From: Paenibacillus pabuli
GTDB lineage: Bacteria; Bacillota; Bacilli; Paenibacillales; Paenibacillaceae
Assembly: GCF_039831995.1 (NCBI RefSeq)
Contig: NZ_JBDOIO010000003.1
Location: 2,542,001 to 2,606,000, forward strand
DNA: 64,000 nt
Reading direction: 5' to 3'
The notes below the pieces were generated by a model that was given only the letters and a program-made list of their open reading frames with translations, was not told the origin of the DNA and made no database searches. Position 1 is the stretch's first letter, and each line of letters opens with the position of its first letter. Below are positions 46,140 to 54,462 of the stretch, piece by piece. Both the position numbers and the translations under genes were made by a program.

Positions 46140-47105
46140 CTAGTAAAGGCCTTCGCCTTCGTTTAATTTCTTCACAATCAGATTCACGGTAACGAGCAGG
46201 ATTACATTAATGATGGAGTTAAACAAACCTACTGCCGCAGAATAGGCGTAATCACCGGACTGCAATCCGACCTTGTAAACATAGGTTGCAATAATTTCGG
46301 ATGATGGCAGGTTCATAGATGTTTGCATCAGATATGCCTTTTCGAATCCGATGGACATAATTCCGCCAGCAGCAAGGATAAACACAATCGCCATAATCGG
46401 ACGAATGGTGGGAAGATCGATGTGGCGGATACGCTGAAGAAGATTGGCTCCATCCAGATTGGCTGCATTGTGAAGCTCTGGATCGACATTAGCCAGAGCC
46501 GCAACATATATGATCGAAGCCCAGCCTGCTCCAGTCCAAATATCAGATAAAATGTAGATCCAGCGGAAATATTCGGGTTCGGACATAAACATGATCGGCT
46601 GACCCGTAATCCATGTGGTCAATTGGTTAATTGGACCCGTCGGCGATAAGAAAATGAATAACATGCCGACAACGACGACAACGGATATGAAATTGGGCGC
46701 ATACAGAAACAATTGAATATTCTTCTTCACTCCGGCTTGGCGCACCTGATTCAGCATGAGTGCCAGCAGAATGGGCACCGGGAAGCTGAATATCAGCCCA
46801 AAAAAGCTAAGTTTAAGCGTATTCATGAAAATGACATCGAAATTGGGTGAAGCCAAAAATTTCTCGAAATGCTTCAGCCCTACCCATTCACTCCCCATAA
46901 TCCCTTTGATTGGACTAAAATCCTTGAATGCAATTATGGCTCCATACATCGGAATGTATTTGAAGATCAGAGTCAGGATCAGAGCTGGCGCAAGCAGTAC
47001 ATACAAAAAGTAATTCTTTTTGATTTGCTGCAGTGGATGAAGAATGGAGCTCCTCTCTTTGAGGCCCTTCCCCATCCTCTTATTGGTGTTTACTGTGTTA
47101 TCCAA
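46140..47105 (-). CDS. Sugar ABC transporter permease (LplB-like)
   Basis: The 321-residue membrane protein has six transmembrane helices and the EAA loop HNAANLDGANLLQRIRHIDL. FKYIPMYGAIIAFKDFSP and GSEWVGLKHFEKFL mark the LplB/YtrE-like group. The TTG at 47105 is chosen because ACGGAGGT lies 6 nt upstream; the longer ATG frame from 47126 covers that site. It is the first gene of the fructan operon, directly downstream of the operator-rich spacer. Confidence 0.92.
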   Translation of the reverse strand: MDNTVNTNKRMGKGLKERSSILHPLQQIKKNYFLYVLLAPALILTLIFKYIPMYGAIIAFKDFSPIKGIMGSEWVGLKHFEKFLASPNFDVIFMNTLKLSFFGLIFSFPVPILLALMLNQVRQAGVKKNIQLFLYAPNFISVVVVVGMLFIFLSPTGPINQLTTWITGQPIMFMSEPEYFRWIYILSDIWTGAGWASIIYVAALANVDPELHNAANLDGANLLQRIRHIDLPTIRPIMAIVFILAAGGIMSIGFEKAYLMQTSMNLPSSEIIATYVYKVGLQSGDYAYSAAVGLFNSIINVILLVTVNLIVKKLNEGEGLY

Positions 47106-47131
47106 CACACGACCTCCGTTCATCAATGAAG

Positions 47132-47470
47132 TTTACAATTGCTTATAGTAAGGGCTTTCAATATTTACAATTGCTTATTTGATATTTTACAATTTATCAG
47201 GGGTGATATCGTTTAGTCAATACAAAATGTGAAAAAATAATTGTGCATTTGCTAAAAAAATTTGTGTTTATTCCTGTACTAATTGTACGAAAGAGGGAAT
47301 ATACAGCAAAATGTAGCCTATTATATGAAAAAAATTCGTTGTAACAATGGAGACTGCTGCCGATTTGTATCATGAAAACTTAAATTACAAAATCATAGAT
47401 AATGAAATTCTTTGGATTGACAAAATTCAGCTACAATTGTGCATTTGTAAAATTACAATTGCTATTTACT
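47132..47470. promoter_or_regulatory. Regulatory spacer with repeated ACAATTGC/ATTGTGCATTTG sites
   Basis: The 435-nt spacer between the divergent LacI gene and the ABC operon holds at least six related AT-rich sites. TTTACAATTGCTTAT occurs at 47132 and 47164, with a variant TTTACAATTTATCA at 47185. TAATTGTGCATTTG occurs near 47238 and CTACAATTGTGCATTTG at 47431, followed at once by TTACAATTGCTATTT at 47453. A TTGACA lies at 47417-47422. The clusters flank both promoters, consistent with LacI-family repression of the operon and autoregulation. The exact operator length is inferred. Confidence 0.6.
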
Positions 47471-47540
47471 CCGATATATTATACATTTGAATTAGAAATC
47501 ATTTGGGATGATTAATTGACCAATAGAGGTGAGGCACGAC

Positions 47541-48605
47541 ATGGCAAAAGAGAAAGTTACGATACAGGATATCGCGGATGCATTAGGCATCTCCAGAAAT
47601 ACAGCTTCCAAAGCCCTAAATGATAGCGGAAACATTCCAGAAGAGACACGGAATCGGGTAATTAAAAAAGCCATTGAGTTAAAATATAAACAATTTGCTT
47701 ATATGGAAAGTGAGCATGTCCTTAACAAAACGCCGGGCAATATCGCCCTGTTAACAGAGAACCTGCCGAATACGTCTCATTTTGGATCGCTGTTAATTAG
47801 CGGTTTGGAGAAACGTATCAGTGCCGAGGGCTATAATCTCTCGATCCATATCGTTCGTGAAGTTGACCAGGACGCCCTTGCGCTTCCAAACAATTTTGAT
47901 ATTGCAAAAGTGGACGGAATTATCTGCATCGAGTTATTCGACCTGGAATATACCCGCCTCATCACAGAGCTTGGGATCCCCACGATCTTTATCGATTGTG
48001 CATCCAACATCTGTTATCCGGATTTTCATGCCGATCTGCTGCTTATGGAGAATGAACATAGCACCTACCAGTTAACCAAAAAGTTAATTGATAGCGGCTA
48101 CAAAAGTATCGGATTCGCTGGGGATTACAATCACTGTAAAAGCTTCAATGAACGATGGATTGGATATCATCGCGCAATGTTGGAATCGGGGTTACAGGTC
48201 GATCTATCCCACTGCATTACAGACAATGATAAGCTGTTCTTCTCCAAACCTGGTTGGATGAGAGAGCGGGTAGCCGCGCTGGAGTCGTATCCTACCGCAT
48301 ATGTATGTGCCAATGACTTTATTGCGGTCGAGCTAATCAGGGCTTTTAAATCAAGAGAGGTGACGGTGCCGCAGGATATTGTGGTATGTGGATTCGATAA
48401 CGCGCCTGAATCAAGAATTATTGAGCCTCCGTTAACGACGGTTCATATTTACAGCAATGAGATGGGGGTTAAGGCTGCCGAAATGCTGTTATCCCGAATC
48501 GACAACCCCGAACAACCTTATCAGGTCTCGCATATTGTGACTACACCCATTATCAGGGAGTCGACACCTGGAATTATGCCGGCTGAGCCGACTCTAGTAA
48601 AATAA
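47541..48605 (+). CDS. LacI-family regulator of the fructan locus
   Basis: The 354-residue repressor has the N-terminal HTH (VTIQDIADALGISRNTASKAL) and hinge (NRVIKKAIELKYK), then a periplasmic-binding-like sensor domain (GNIALLTENLPNTSHFGSLL, DGIICIELFD, YVCANDFIAVELIRAF, VVCGFDNAPES). ATG 47541 is preceded by AGAGGTGAGG; an ATG 12 nt earlier overlaps that site. It is divergent from the ABC/GH32/fructokinase operon and should respond to a fructose-containing sugar or derivative. Confidence 0.94.
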   Translation: MAKEKVTIQDIADALGISRNTASKALNDSGNIPEETRNRVIKKAIELKYKQFAYMESEHVLNKTPGNIALLTENLPNTSHFGSLLISGLEKRISAEGYNLSIHIVREVDQDALALPNNFDIAKVDGIICIELFDLEYTRLITELGIPTIFIDCASNICYPDFHADLLLMENEHSTYQLTKKLIDSGYKSIGFAGDYNHCKSFNERWIGYHRAMLESGLQVDLSHCITDNDKLFFSKPGWMRERVAALESYPTAYVCANDFIAVELIRAFKSREVTVPQDIVVCGFDNAPESRIIEPPLTTVHIYSNEMGVKAAEMLLSRIDNPEQPYQVSHIVTTPIIRESTPGIMPAEPTLVK

Positions 48606-48675
48606 GGTAAAGGGAATGTTCCACAGTACTATTGAAATGTATTACAACGGTATCTTTATCTTTGGACTAATTGTC

Positions 48676-48719
48676 ACAAAAAGAAGTGGACCCCCTGCAG
48701 ATGGGTGATCCACTTCTTT
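48676..48719. terminator. Bidirectional terminator
   Basis: AAAGAAGTGGA (48679-48690) pairs with TCCACTTCTTT (48709-48719), between convergent lacI and DUF1569 genes. Confidence 0.85.
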
Positions 48720-48781
48720 GCATTTTCTAATGAATATCAGTTAACCCTGTATTTCTCTAAGTAATCACTAGGCAGATTCAA

Positions 48782-49228
48782 TCAAACGCCAAATTGCTTT
48801 AGATGATGGTCCAAGTGCTTGTATATTCCTCTACCCCATTGCTCGGAAGTAAGCATTCCAAAAAAAGGATGCGGAATGGCATCATTTCCGGGCCCTTCAC
48901 GTTGTAACGTTATGATATTTTGTTTTAGCTTTTCTTTTTCTACTTCAAAATCCCTTTGATCTACGATCATTATGCTTTGAATCGTGGACATATTGTGAGG
49001 AAGTGGTTTGTCGTTATAAAAAATGGGCTTTACAAACTTTCCAATCAGTATGCCTAGCAGGCTTCTTGAGGATCGAGATTTTCCCGTTGCTATGTCTTGG
49101 AAAGAGGAACAATGAGCTAGCATTTGAGCAGCATCCATGCGCCCCCACCCAGGTTGAACATCTTGGTTTAATTGATCGATGCGTCCTAAAATTTCTTTTG
49201 CAGCCGATAGATCAAAAATAGTATTCAC
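48782..49228 (-). CDS. DUF1569 (DinB-like) protein
   Basis: The 148-residue protein has the DUF1569 pattern: SAAKEILGRIDQLNQDVQPGWG, MDAAQMLAHCSSFQD, HPFFGMLTSEQWGRGIYKHL and a closing DHHLKQFGV. It belongs to the DinB/YfiT superfamily of four-helix proteins with a metal site (His in AHCS and KHLDHH). Function is unknown. It is monocistronic. Confidence 0.88.
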   Translation of the reverse strand: MNTIFDLSAAKEILGRIDQLNQDVQPGWGRMDAAQMLAHCSSFQDIATGKSRSSRSLLGILIGKFVKPIFYNDKPLPHNMSTIQSIMIVDQRDFEVEKEKLKQNIITLQREGPGNDAIPHPFFGMLTSEQWGRGIYKHLDHHLKQFGV

Positions 49229-49365
49229 TAAGAGATAGACCTCCTGACCATTTCAAAAGAATCATTGGATCAACAACAAAATACTACCATAATATTCAAA
49301 TAAGTTGAAGATAAAACTATCCTGCTCGTTAGTTTGCACTGAATGTGGGCGTCCAGCTCATTTTA

Positions 49366-50544
49366 TTATTTAGTAACCATAGGAGCTTTAGTTCGACTAC
49401 TGCTCATTTTATTAAACAGTAAGATGGCCAGAAGTAAAGCTATACCCACTGCAGCCAAACCCAACCAGTTCAGATAAAGGACAGATGTACTCCGGATGAC
49501 GAGACCGCCTAAAGCAGATCCCAGAGCAAAGCCAAATTGAATGAAAGACGTATTTACGCTAAGGGCAATGTCCGGATTTCGAGGTGCTAGCGTAACTAGA
49601 TATAGCTGCTGGGCCGGGGAGATGCTCCACGTGGATAGCATAAAAATCATTAAAATCAAAATGAATGCCAAGAGGTGGACACCCGCTAGCGCGAACAAAA
49701 GAAGCGTAACCCCCTGTAATATAAGCCCGAGAAGAATGGTGAATTTCGAACCCTTTGCATCTGCCAATTGACCCCCCACTCTTGATCCTACAAAACTGCA
49801 AATGCCTGCCAAAAACAGTACACCGGTAATCTCAGTCATGGTAAGAGAAGATGTCTCTTGCAAGAAAGGCGTAATATAAGTAAACAGTGTAGCATAGCCA
49901 CCAACATAAAATAATGTAATGACCAAAGCTATCAGAGTAGTCGGGTTTTTCAGAATAGAGAGCTGCATGCTAAAGGTAACCTTTTCTTCTTCTTTGATTG
50001 CCGGAACCTTTTTATAGATGACTAGTAATGGGAGAACACTTAATATACCAATGAGAATAAATAGAATTCTCCAGCCAAACATCTCACTAAAAAAAGTACC
50101 TATGGGAACACCGAGCACTAGCGCACTGCTCAGTCCCATCAAAATGATCCCGATGGCATTGCCCCTTTTTTCTTTTTCAACCAGTCGGGTTGCTACGGCC
50201 ATGGCTAAGACGGTAGCCATTCCTCCACTAGCACCTTGTATGACACGTATCCATAGCAATGTCTCATAAGCAAGATCTGCAAACATGATACCGTTGCTTA
50301 CAATAAACACACCGAGGGTTGTCATTAGTAGTTTCTTGCGATCTGCATTGATCGTAAGTGTGATCAACATCGGAGAGACAATGGCCGCAGCGAGAGCAAA
50401 CACTGTGACTAGTAACCCGGCTTCGGAAGTAGATACTCCCAAGTCCAAAGCGAGCATTTCAATAACTCCTGTAATAATATATTCAATGGTTCCAATCAAG
50501 AAAACGGCCAGGGCCAAGACATAGATGATCCCTTTATTTTTCAT
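49366..50544 (-). CDS. MFS drug-efflux transporter (DHA1, AraJ/YdhP-like)
   Basis: The 392-residue protein has twelve transmembrane helices and the DHA1 motifs: EYIITGVIEMLALDLGVS, the loop 2-3 region LTINADRKKLL, and motif C GLSSALVLGVPIGTFFSE. It is most like the AraJ/YdhP/PbuE group of exporters. It is encoded 15 nt downstream of a MerR-type regulator and is surely co-transcribed with it, suggesting drug-induced efflux like Bmr. Confidence 0.93.
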   Translation of the reverse strand: MKNKGIIYVLALAVFLIGTIEYIITGVIEMLALDLGVSTSEAGLLVTVFALAAAIVSPMLITLTINADRKKLLMTTLGVFIVSNGIMFADLAYETLLWIRVIQGASGGMATVLAMAVATRLVEKEKRGNAIGIILMGLSSALVLGVPIGTFFSEMFGWRILFILIGILSVLPLLVIYKKVPAIKEEEKVTFSMQLSILKNPTTLIALVITLFYVGGYATLFTYITPFLQETSSLTMTEITGVLFLAGICSFVGSRVGGQLADAKGSKFTILLGLILQGVTLLLFALAGVHLLAFILILMIFMLSTWSISPAQQLYLVTLAPRNPDIALSVNTSFIQFGFALGSALGGLVIRSTSVLYLNWLGLAAVGIALLLAILLFNKMSSSRTKAPMVTK

Positions 50545-50559
50545 TTCACTCCACCCTCT

Positions 50560-51384
50560 TCAGTTATCTTTTTGTATTGGAATTTGTATTTCAATGAATT
50601 GTGCATCTCCTTCTGGAGATAAAGGTACATACAGTTCCCTACCCGATTCGTTTTCCTTGATCTGATAGTTATTTTTCTCAATCCATTGCGCTAAATGGAC
50701 ACAAGCCGCACCGTCAAATTTTGAATCGGAGTGAAAAGCCATTGTGGCCATCATCGGTTCAGGAGGAAGAATTCGCAGCTGAAATGGCTCTGGAGAGGAT
50801 TGCAGCTCACAGGTTAAAAAATATCCCACTTCAAACTCGAACTCATCCTCTTTTCCGTCGATGTCTTTCCACAACACAACCTGAGGTCCTTGGATCTGCT
50901 GCCGAATTTCGGTTGTTAGTAACAGATCCAATTGACGAAATAACGCTGGAATGTCTTCTTCTCTTCCATATGCTTTTTGAAAAAGAAACGTTTGAGCACC
51001 TTCTGCTTTAATTCTGATTTCTTGGCCTGTTTCGAACTGCCCCTCCCTTTCGATAAGCTGCATACGCTCTTCAATCCTGACAAGTTTGGCTTGTTCCGTA
51101 TCGATCATTTGCTGGATTTCACTTCTTTTCAGCTTAAACATGCCTTGAATGTTCTCGAGTGTAATATCTTCCTGGAGCAGCTGTGTAATTTGGGGTAATG
51201 TAAACCCCAACTCCTTATACATTAAAATTCGGTTGAGCTCCAGAAGCTGATCTGCGGAATAGTAACGATATCCCGTATGGTGATCTACTTTTCTCGGCTT
51301 AAGTATGCCGATCTGGTCGTAGTAACGCAGTGTTTTTAGAGAAACCTTGCTTAACCTGGAAAACGCACTGATTTTGAACAACAT
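50560..51384 (-). CDS. MerR-family multidrug-responsive regulator
   Basis: The 274-residue regulator has the MerR winged helix (KISAFSRLSKVSLKTLRYYD, then GYRYYSADQLLELNRI), a dimerising coiled coil (MIDTEQAKLVRIEERMQL) and a C-terminal GyrI-like ligand domain (EFEVGYFLTCEL, AQWIEKNNYQI, YVPLSP). This is the BmrR layout. ATG 51384 follows GGAGATGAT. The promoter upstream has a 20-bp spacer with a dyad, so it should be a DNA-distorting activator of itself and the pump. Confidence 0.93.
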   Translation of the reverse strand: MLFKISAFSRLSKVSLKTLRYYDQIGILKPRKVDHHTGYRYYSADQLLELNRILMYKELGFTLPQITQLLQEDITLENIQGMFKLKRSEIQQMIDTEQAKLVRIEERMQLIEREGQFETGQEIRIKAEGAQTFLFQKAYGREEDIPALFRQLDLLLTTEIRQQIQGPQVVLWKDIDGKEDEFEFEVGYFLTCELQSSPEPFQLRILPPEPMMATMAFHSDSKFDGAACVHLAQWIEKNNYQIKENESGRELYVPLSPEGDAQFIEIQIPIQKDN

Positions 51385-51411
51385 ATCATCTCCAATCCAT
51401 AACATAAGGTG

Positions 51412-51443
51412 AGTATACAGTTTCCTGTGCAGGGGAAAGTCAA
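51412..51443 (-). promoter_or_regulatory. MerR-type long-spacer promoter with central dyad
   Basis: On the minus strand TTGACT (51438-51443) and TATACT (51412-51417) are 20 bp apart. The spacer holds a dyad with arms TTTCC and GGAAA (51421-51438). This geometry is diagnostic for MerR-family promoters. Confidence 0.8.
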
Positions 51444-51470
51444 GGCTGTGAATGCATTTTTAGTCGAACA

Positions 51471-51501
51471 AAAGCAGCCGATCGTGTTGATCAGCTGCTT
51501 T
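51471..51501 (-). terminator. Hairpin, GATCGTGTTGATC type
   Basis: AAAGCAGCCGATC and GATCAGCTGCTTT form the stem downstream of the methyltransferase gene. It is the third copy of the hairpin design at 31694 and 33509. Confidence 0.7.
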
Positions 51502-51559
51502 GTCATGTAAAAGGCGGTATCCTTTTTAGCGATCACTATAATTCTGCTTTTCAATAACT

Positions 51560-52276
51560 CTATTTTACACAATGAAAAATAAAAGATCGACTTTCAGAAT
51601 TTGCGTATTTAAATTCCCAATCCCCATATGTTTCAATTTTCGAAAAACCTGCTTGTTTCAGTGACTCATCCAATTCTCCTTGATTTCGAAATCGTATCTG
51701 CATTTTTTCATGAACGAGGACTTCGTTTGTTTTTGTATTTTTCACAGTTTCATAGAAAGTATAAACATCTTGCTCAAACCCCTCATATTCTGTATAGATT
51801 TCAAGAGGGTCTCCACTTAACCTGTCTTTGGCTACATCAGGACTCATATCCTTTTCCCACTCTTCCCAAACTTTTACCAGAGGATTTCTTGTATCAAAAA
51901 TAAAGTGACCGCCAACTTTTAGGGAGCGAAATACGTCTGAGATCACTTGTTTCCAACTATCATCTGTAAGAAATACCTGTGCAACATTGGCTGTCATAAT
52001 AACCGCGTCATACGTATTGGTTTGTAAATTGGAGCTGTCTCCTACAATCCACTTCACATTGCCTGAATCATCCTTACTTCTCGCCAGTTTAATCGCTTCT
52101 TCATGGGGATCAATAGCTGTGATTGTATATCCGTATTGAGCAAGATGTGTAGTCCACCTTCCTGTTCCACAGCCTAAGTCAGCTATAGACTCCACTTTCA
52201 ATCTCTTTAGCAATGCAAGGAAAAATTCATCATCTTTTCCCCAAAGGTTAATCTGGTCATATACTAATGGAATCAT
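51560..52276 (-). CDS. Class I SAM-dependent methyltransferase
   Basis: The 238-residue protein has motif I SIADLGCGTGRWTTHLA, the motif II acidic residue in ITAIDPHEEA, and VIMTANVAQVFLTDD and GGHFIFDTRNPLV at motifs post-I and III. It is a small-molecule type methyltransferase; the substrate is unknown. It is monocistronic. Confidence 0.9.
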   Translation of the reverse strand: MIPLVYDQINLWGKDDEFFLALLKRLKVESIADLGCGTGRWTTHLAQYGYTITAIDPHEEAIKLARSKDDSGNVKWIVGDSSNLQTNTYDAVIMTANVAQVFLTDDSWKQVISDVFRSLKVGGHFIFDTRNPLVKVWEEWEKDMSPDVAKDRLSGDPLEIYTEYEGFEQDVYTFYETVKNTKTNEVLVHEKMQIRFRNQGELDESLKQAGFSKIETYGDWEFKYANSESRSFIFHCVK

Positions 52277-52357
52277 AAATTGTTGTTTCCCACTTTCTAT
52301 ATCGTTTTTGCGATGAATCTGGATGTTACATAAGTATAACGCAACCCATCACCACGA

Positions 52358-52539
52358 ATGCACCAAAACATTGGAGATTCGTCTCGTTTACTTATCCATA
52401 TTTCCTCATTATAATTCGGACATCGAGAGCCAAGCCATAATTTGCTGGCCACGGTTGCCAATGCCATGTCGGTTCAGAAGGTTCGCTTTCGAAGTATGAA
52501 TCTTGTCTATAAACAAACTCAAAAGAGAGAAGGATGAAC
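52358..52539. repeat. Upstream part of duplicated yjdJ block, copy A
   Basis: The segment contains CCAAAACATTGG, GAGATTCGTC, ATAATTCGGACATCGAGAGC and an AACAAACTCAAA junction. All recur in the same order at 56750-56998 before the second copy. It shows that more than the gene was duplicated. No other gene is seen in 52277-52539. Confidence 0.75.
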
Positions 52540-52818
52540 ATGCATAATGTAGAACTTGAACATGCTAATAAAGGACTTCTTATTCAAGATAATGGCGACA
52601 TTGCTGCGGTAATGACGTATGTAATCTCAAGTCCGGAACTGTACATTATTGATCACACTTTGGTTGAAAATGCTTACCGGGGACAAGGGCTTGGCGACAA
52701 GCTGCTCAAAGCTATGGTGGAATACGCGCGGGAAAACGGTATTAAGATTTTACCTTTGTGCCCGTTTGCTAAGGGTCGTTTCGACCGCATCCCTGAATAC
52801 GCGGATATTCTCAATTAA
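52540..52818 (+). CDS. yjdJ: YjdJ-like minimal GNAT N-acetyltransferase, copy A
   Basis: The 92-residue protein is a minimal GNAT (Acetyltransf_CG/NATD1 type): DNGDIAAVMTYVISSPELYI, HTLVENAYRGQGLGDKLL (acetyl-CoA loop) and ILPLCPFAKGRFDRIPEY. It is about 90% identical to the protein encoded at 57266. ATG 52540 aligns with copy B and has AGAGAAGG upstream. In E. coli yjdJ follows yjdI, an iron-sulfur protein gene; here that partner is absent. Confidence 0.9.
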   Translation: MHNVELEHANKGLLIQDNGDIAAVMTYVISSPELYIIDHTLVENAYRGQGLGDKLLKAMVEYARENGIKILPLCPFAKGRFDRIPEYADILN

Positions 52819-52850
52819 TAACTATTGAATGATGATGACCATATTAAGAG

Positions 52851-52898
52851 AAAAGAGTCTGAGAGTACGAGATCTCTTCGTCCCCTCTGGCTCTTTTG
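52851..52898 (+). terminator. Terminator of yjdJ copy A
   Basis: AAAAGAG and CTCTTTT are outer arms of an imperfect hairpin with a T-rich end. It corresponds to the hairpin at 57575 after copy B. Confidence 0.65.
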
Positions 52899-52950
52899 CA
52901 TTAACTGCTCCTTTATTCTGATGTAAAGGAGATTCCACACACAATCCACG

Positions 52951-53301
52951 TCATGCTAATTGCCTGCGTCCCCATCTTACTTTGTTCTCATATCCAACAA
53001 TCCACTTTTCCGTCGCAGTACTACGCTCAACTAGTTTGGCAATAGACCGTAACCGCTCAAATAGTCTAAACTTACTGTTCAATATAACCGTTGGAGCAAT
53101 CGCATCCAGTTTCTGCAAATCTTGTTCGGGATGGACATAGCTGAGCAATAAGAACTCGGGCTGCAGTTGTGCAATTTTATCTGGATCTGCCCAATGACCG
53201 ATGTTATGAATATTTCGCAGTTTGTTCTGATAAATCACGTTATCTTTCATGTTCGCGAGAGCTGCGCCAATAGGAGGGAGTGTTAAAGCGAGCACCTTGC
53301 C
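52951..53301 (-). pseudogene. Fragment of an iron-siderophore binding protein gene
   Basis: On the minus strand the frame reads ALTLPPIGAALANMKDNV, then IGHWADPDKIAQLQPEFLLL, LQKLDAIAPTVIL and FERLRSIAKLVERSTATEKW. This is the N-terminal lobe of FecB/FhuD-type substrate-binding proteins (helical-backbone fold). Both the signal peptide and the whole C-terminal lobe are missing. It ends at the junction with a flavin-reductase fragment on the other strand. Confidence 0.75.
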
Positions 53302-53607
53302 GGTGTCACACCTAAAACCTGCGAAAAAGTCGATGTGCCTGCAGTTCTTGAAGCACCAATCGCGTTTGAGCTAAAGCTGGATCGAATTATTCCTGTCGGC
53401 GAAGATCATCTGATTCTTGGAACAGTAGAACACGTACAGTTGGATCAGGCGGTAAATGCAGGAGATTATAGGATAGACATTAACAAATGGCATCCTTTAG
53501 CGAGCTTGGCTGGTGACTTTCTGGTCTTACACCTACATTTTCAATCGGCTCACAATCTTGATGGAATCATAATTAGGGAAATTGACGAGTATGCCGCAAC
53601 TGTATAA
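53296..53607 (+). pseudogene. C-terminal fragment of a flavin reductase-family gene
   Basis: The frame reads AGVTPKTCEKVDVPAVLEAP, IAFELKLDRIIPVGEDHLIL and GTVEHVQLDQAVN with GDYRIDINKWHPLASLAGDF. This matches the second half of FMN-binding flavin reductase-like proteins. The N-terminal half is lost exactly where the siderophore-binding fragment begins on the other strand, so the two lie at a deletion or inversion joint. A GTG at 53335 could start translation, but the domain would be incomplete. Confidence 0.75.
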
Positions 53608-53735
53608 AGTTATTATAGGGAACGCTTGAATACGATTACACGGCTCCCTTTCAGCTCCCCGTTAACGTAATGACAGAACCTGATTTCTTGCTCTAGTACG
53701 GCCCACGTATCCCCAGGTTCTTCTCCTGCTAAGCC

Positions 53736-54209
53736 TTAAATGTTCTCCGTTATCCAAGAACGCAACTTATCCGCATAGAAAGAGCGTTCATCTGGATCAG
53801 ACGGAGATCCCTTTGACAGATAAAGTTGATCGTTCACATATCTAGGGTAAACATGAAGATGGTAATGCCACACGTCTTGATTGCCAGCCGGCTCATTATG
53901 CTGCCTTGTAGAAATCCCATCACATCCATATGTACTTTTCATTGCAAATGCTGTAAGCTGTGCCGCGCGGTGAATTTCAACAGCGTAATCCGCAGGGAGT
54001 TCAAAGATGTTCTCAAAATGTTGATTAGGAACAACAAGAACATGTCCTTTATTGTTTGGCCACCATTTGCTCGCTATAAATGCCGTTACCTTTTCATTCT
54101 GATAGATGATATCCCTTTGTTTTGTTCCCTGGTTAGGGTGCTCGATCCCCCAAATACAGCAAAATGGACATTCGTATCCTTCGGGCTTATGTGAAAATGA
54201 TATTGTCAT
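53736..54209 (-). CDS. HIT-family (histidine triad) protein
   Basis: The 157-residue protein has CPFCCIWGIEHP at the N-terminus (possible zinc pair), HVLVVPNQHFENIFELP and the histidine triad WHYHLHVYP (HxHxH). Family members are nucleotide phosphoramidases or hydrolases. ATG 54209 has GAGGAG upstream; the TTG four codons earlier abuts that site. It is monocistronic. Confidence 0.92.
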   Translation of the reverse strand: MTISFSHKPEGYECPFCCIWGIEHPNQGTKQRDIIYQNEKVTAFIASKWWPNNKGHVLVVPNQHFENIFELPADYAVEIHRAAQLTAFAMKSTYGCDGISTRQHNEPAGNQDVWHYHLHVYPRYVNDQLYLSKGSPSDPDERSFYADKLRSWITENI

Positions 54210-54379
54210 CTTTATATTCAACTCCTCTCATATTTTTCCATTCAGCTGTTAGACGCAGGCGATGTCTGTTCGTTGCGATGTTTCTGCCTATTAACATATA
54301 GAATCAAACTGGAGATAATCGAATGGTAGATGCAAAATCGGAAATGGGTACAAGCCCTTTACTTGAATTGTTCAAATAA

Positions 54380-54407
54380 AATAAAAAAGTCGCTAATATA
54401 GCGACTC
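54380..54407 (-). terminator. Terminator of the ArsR gene
   Basis: AGTCGCTA and TAGCGACT (54389-54405) form a short perfect stem; the minus strand continues into TTTTTTATTTTA. Confidence 0.8.
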
Positions 54408-54462
54408 TCAATGGTACCGTGTTCTACGTTCTCAAATCTTAGCTTATCTCGATTCATTTCAC

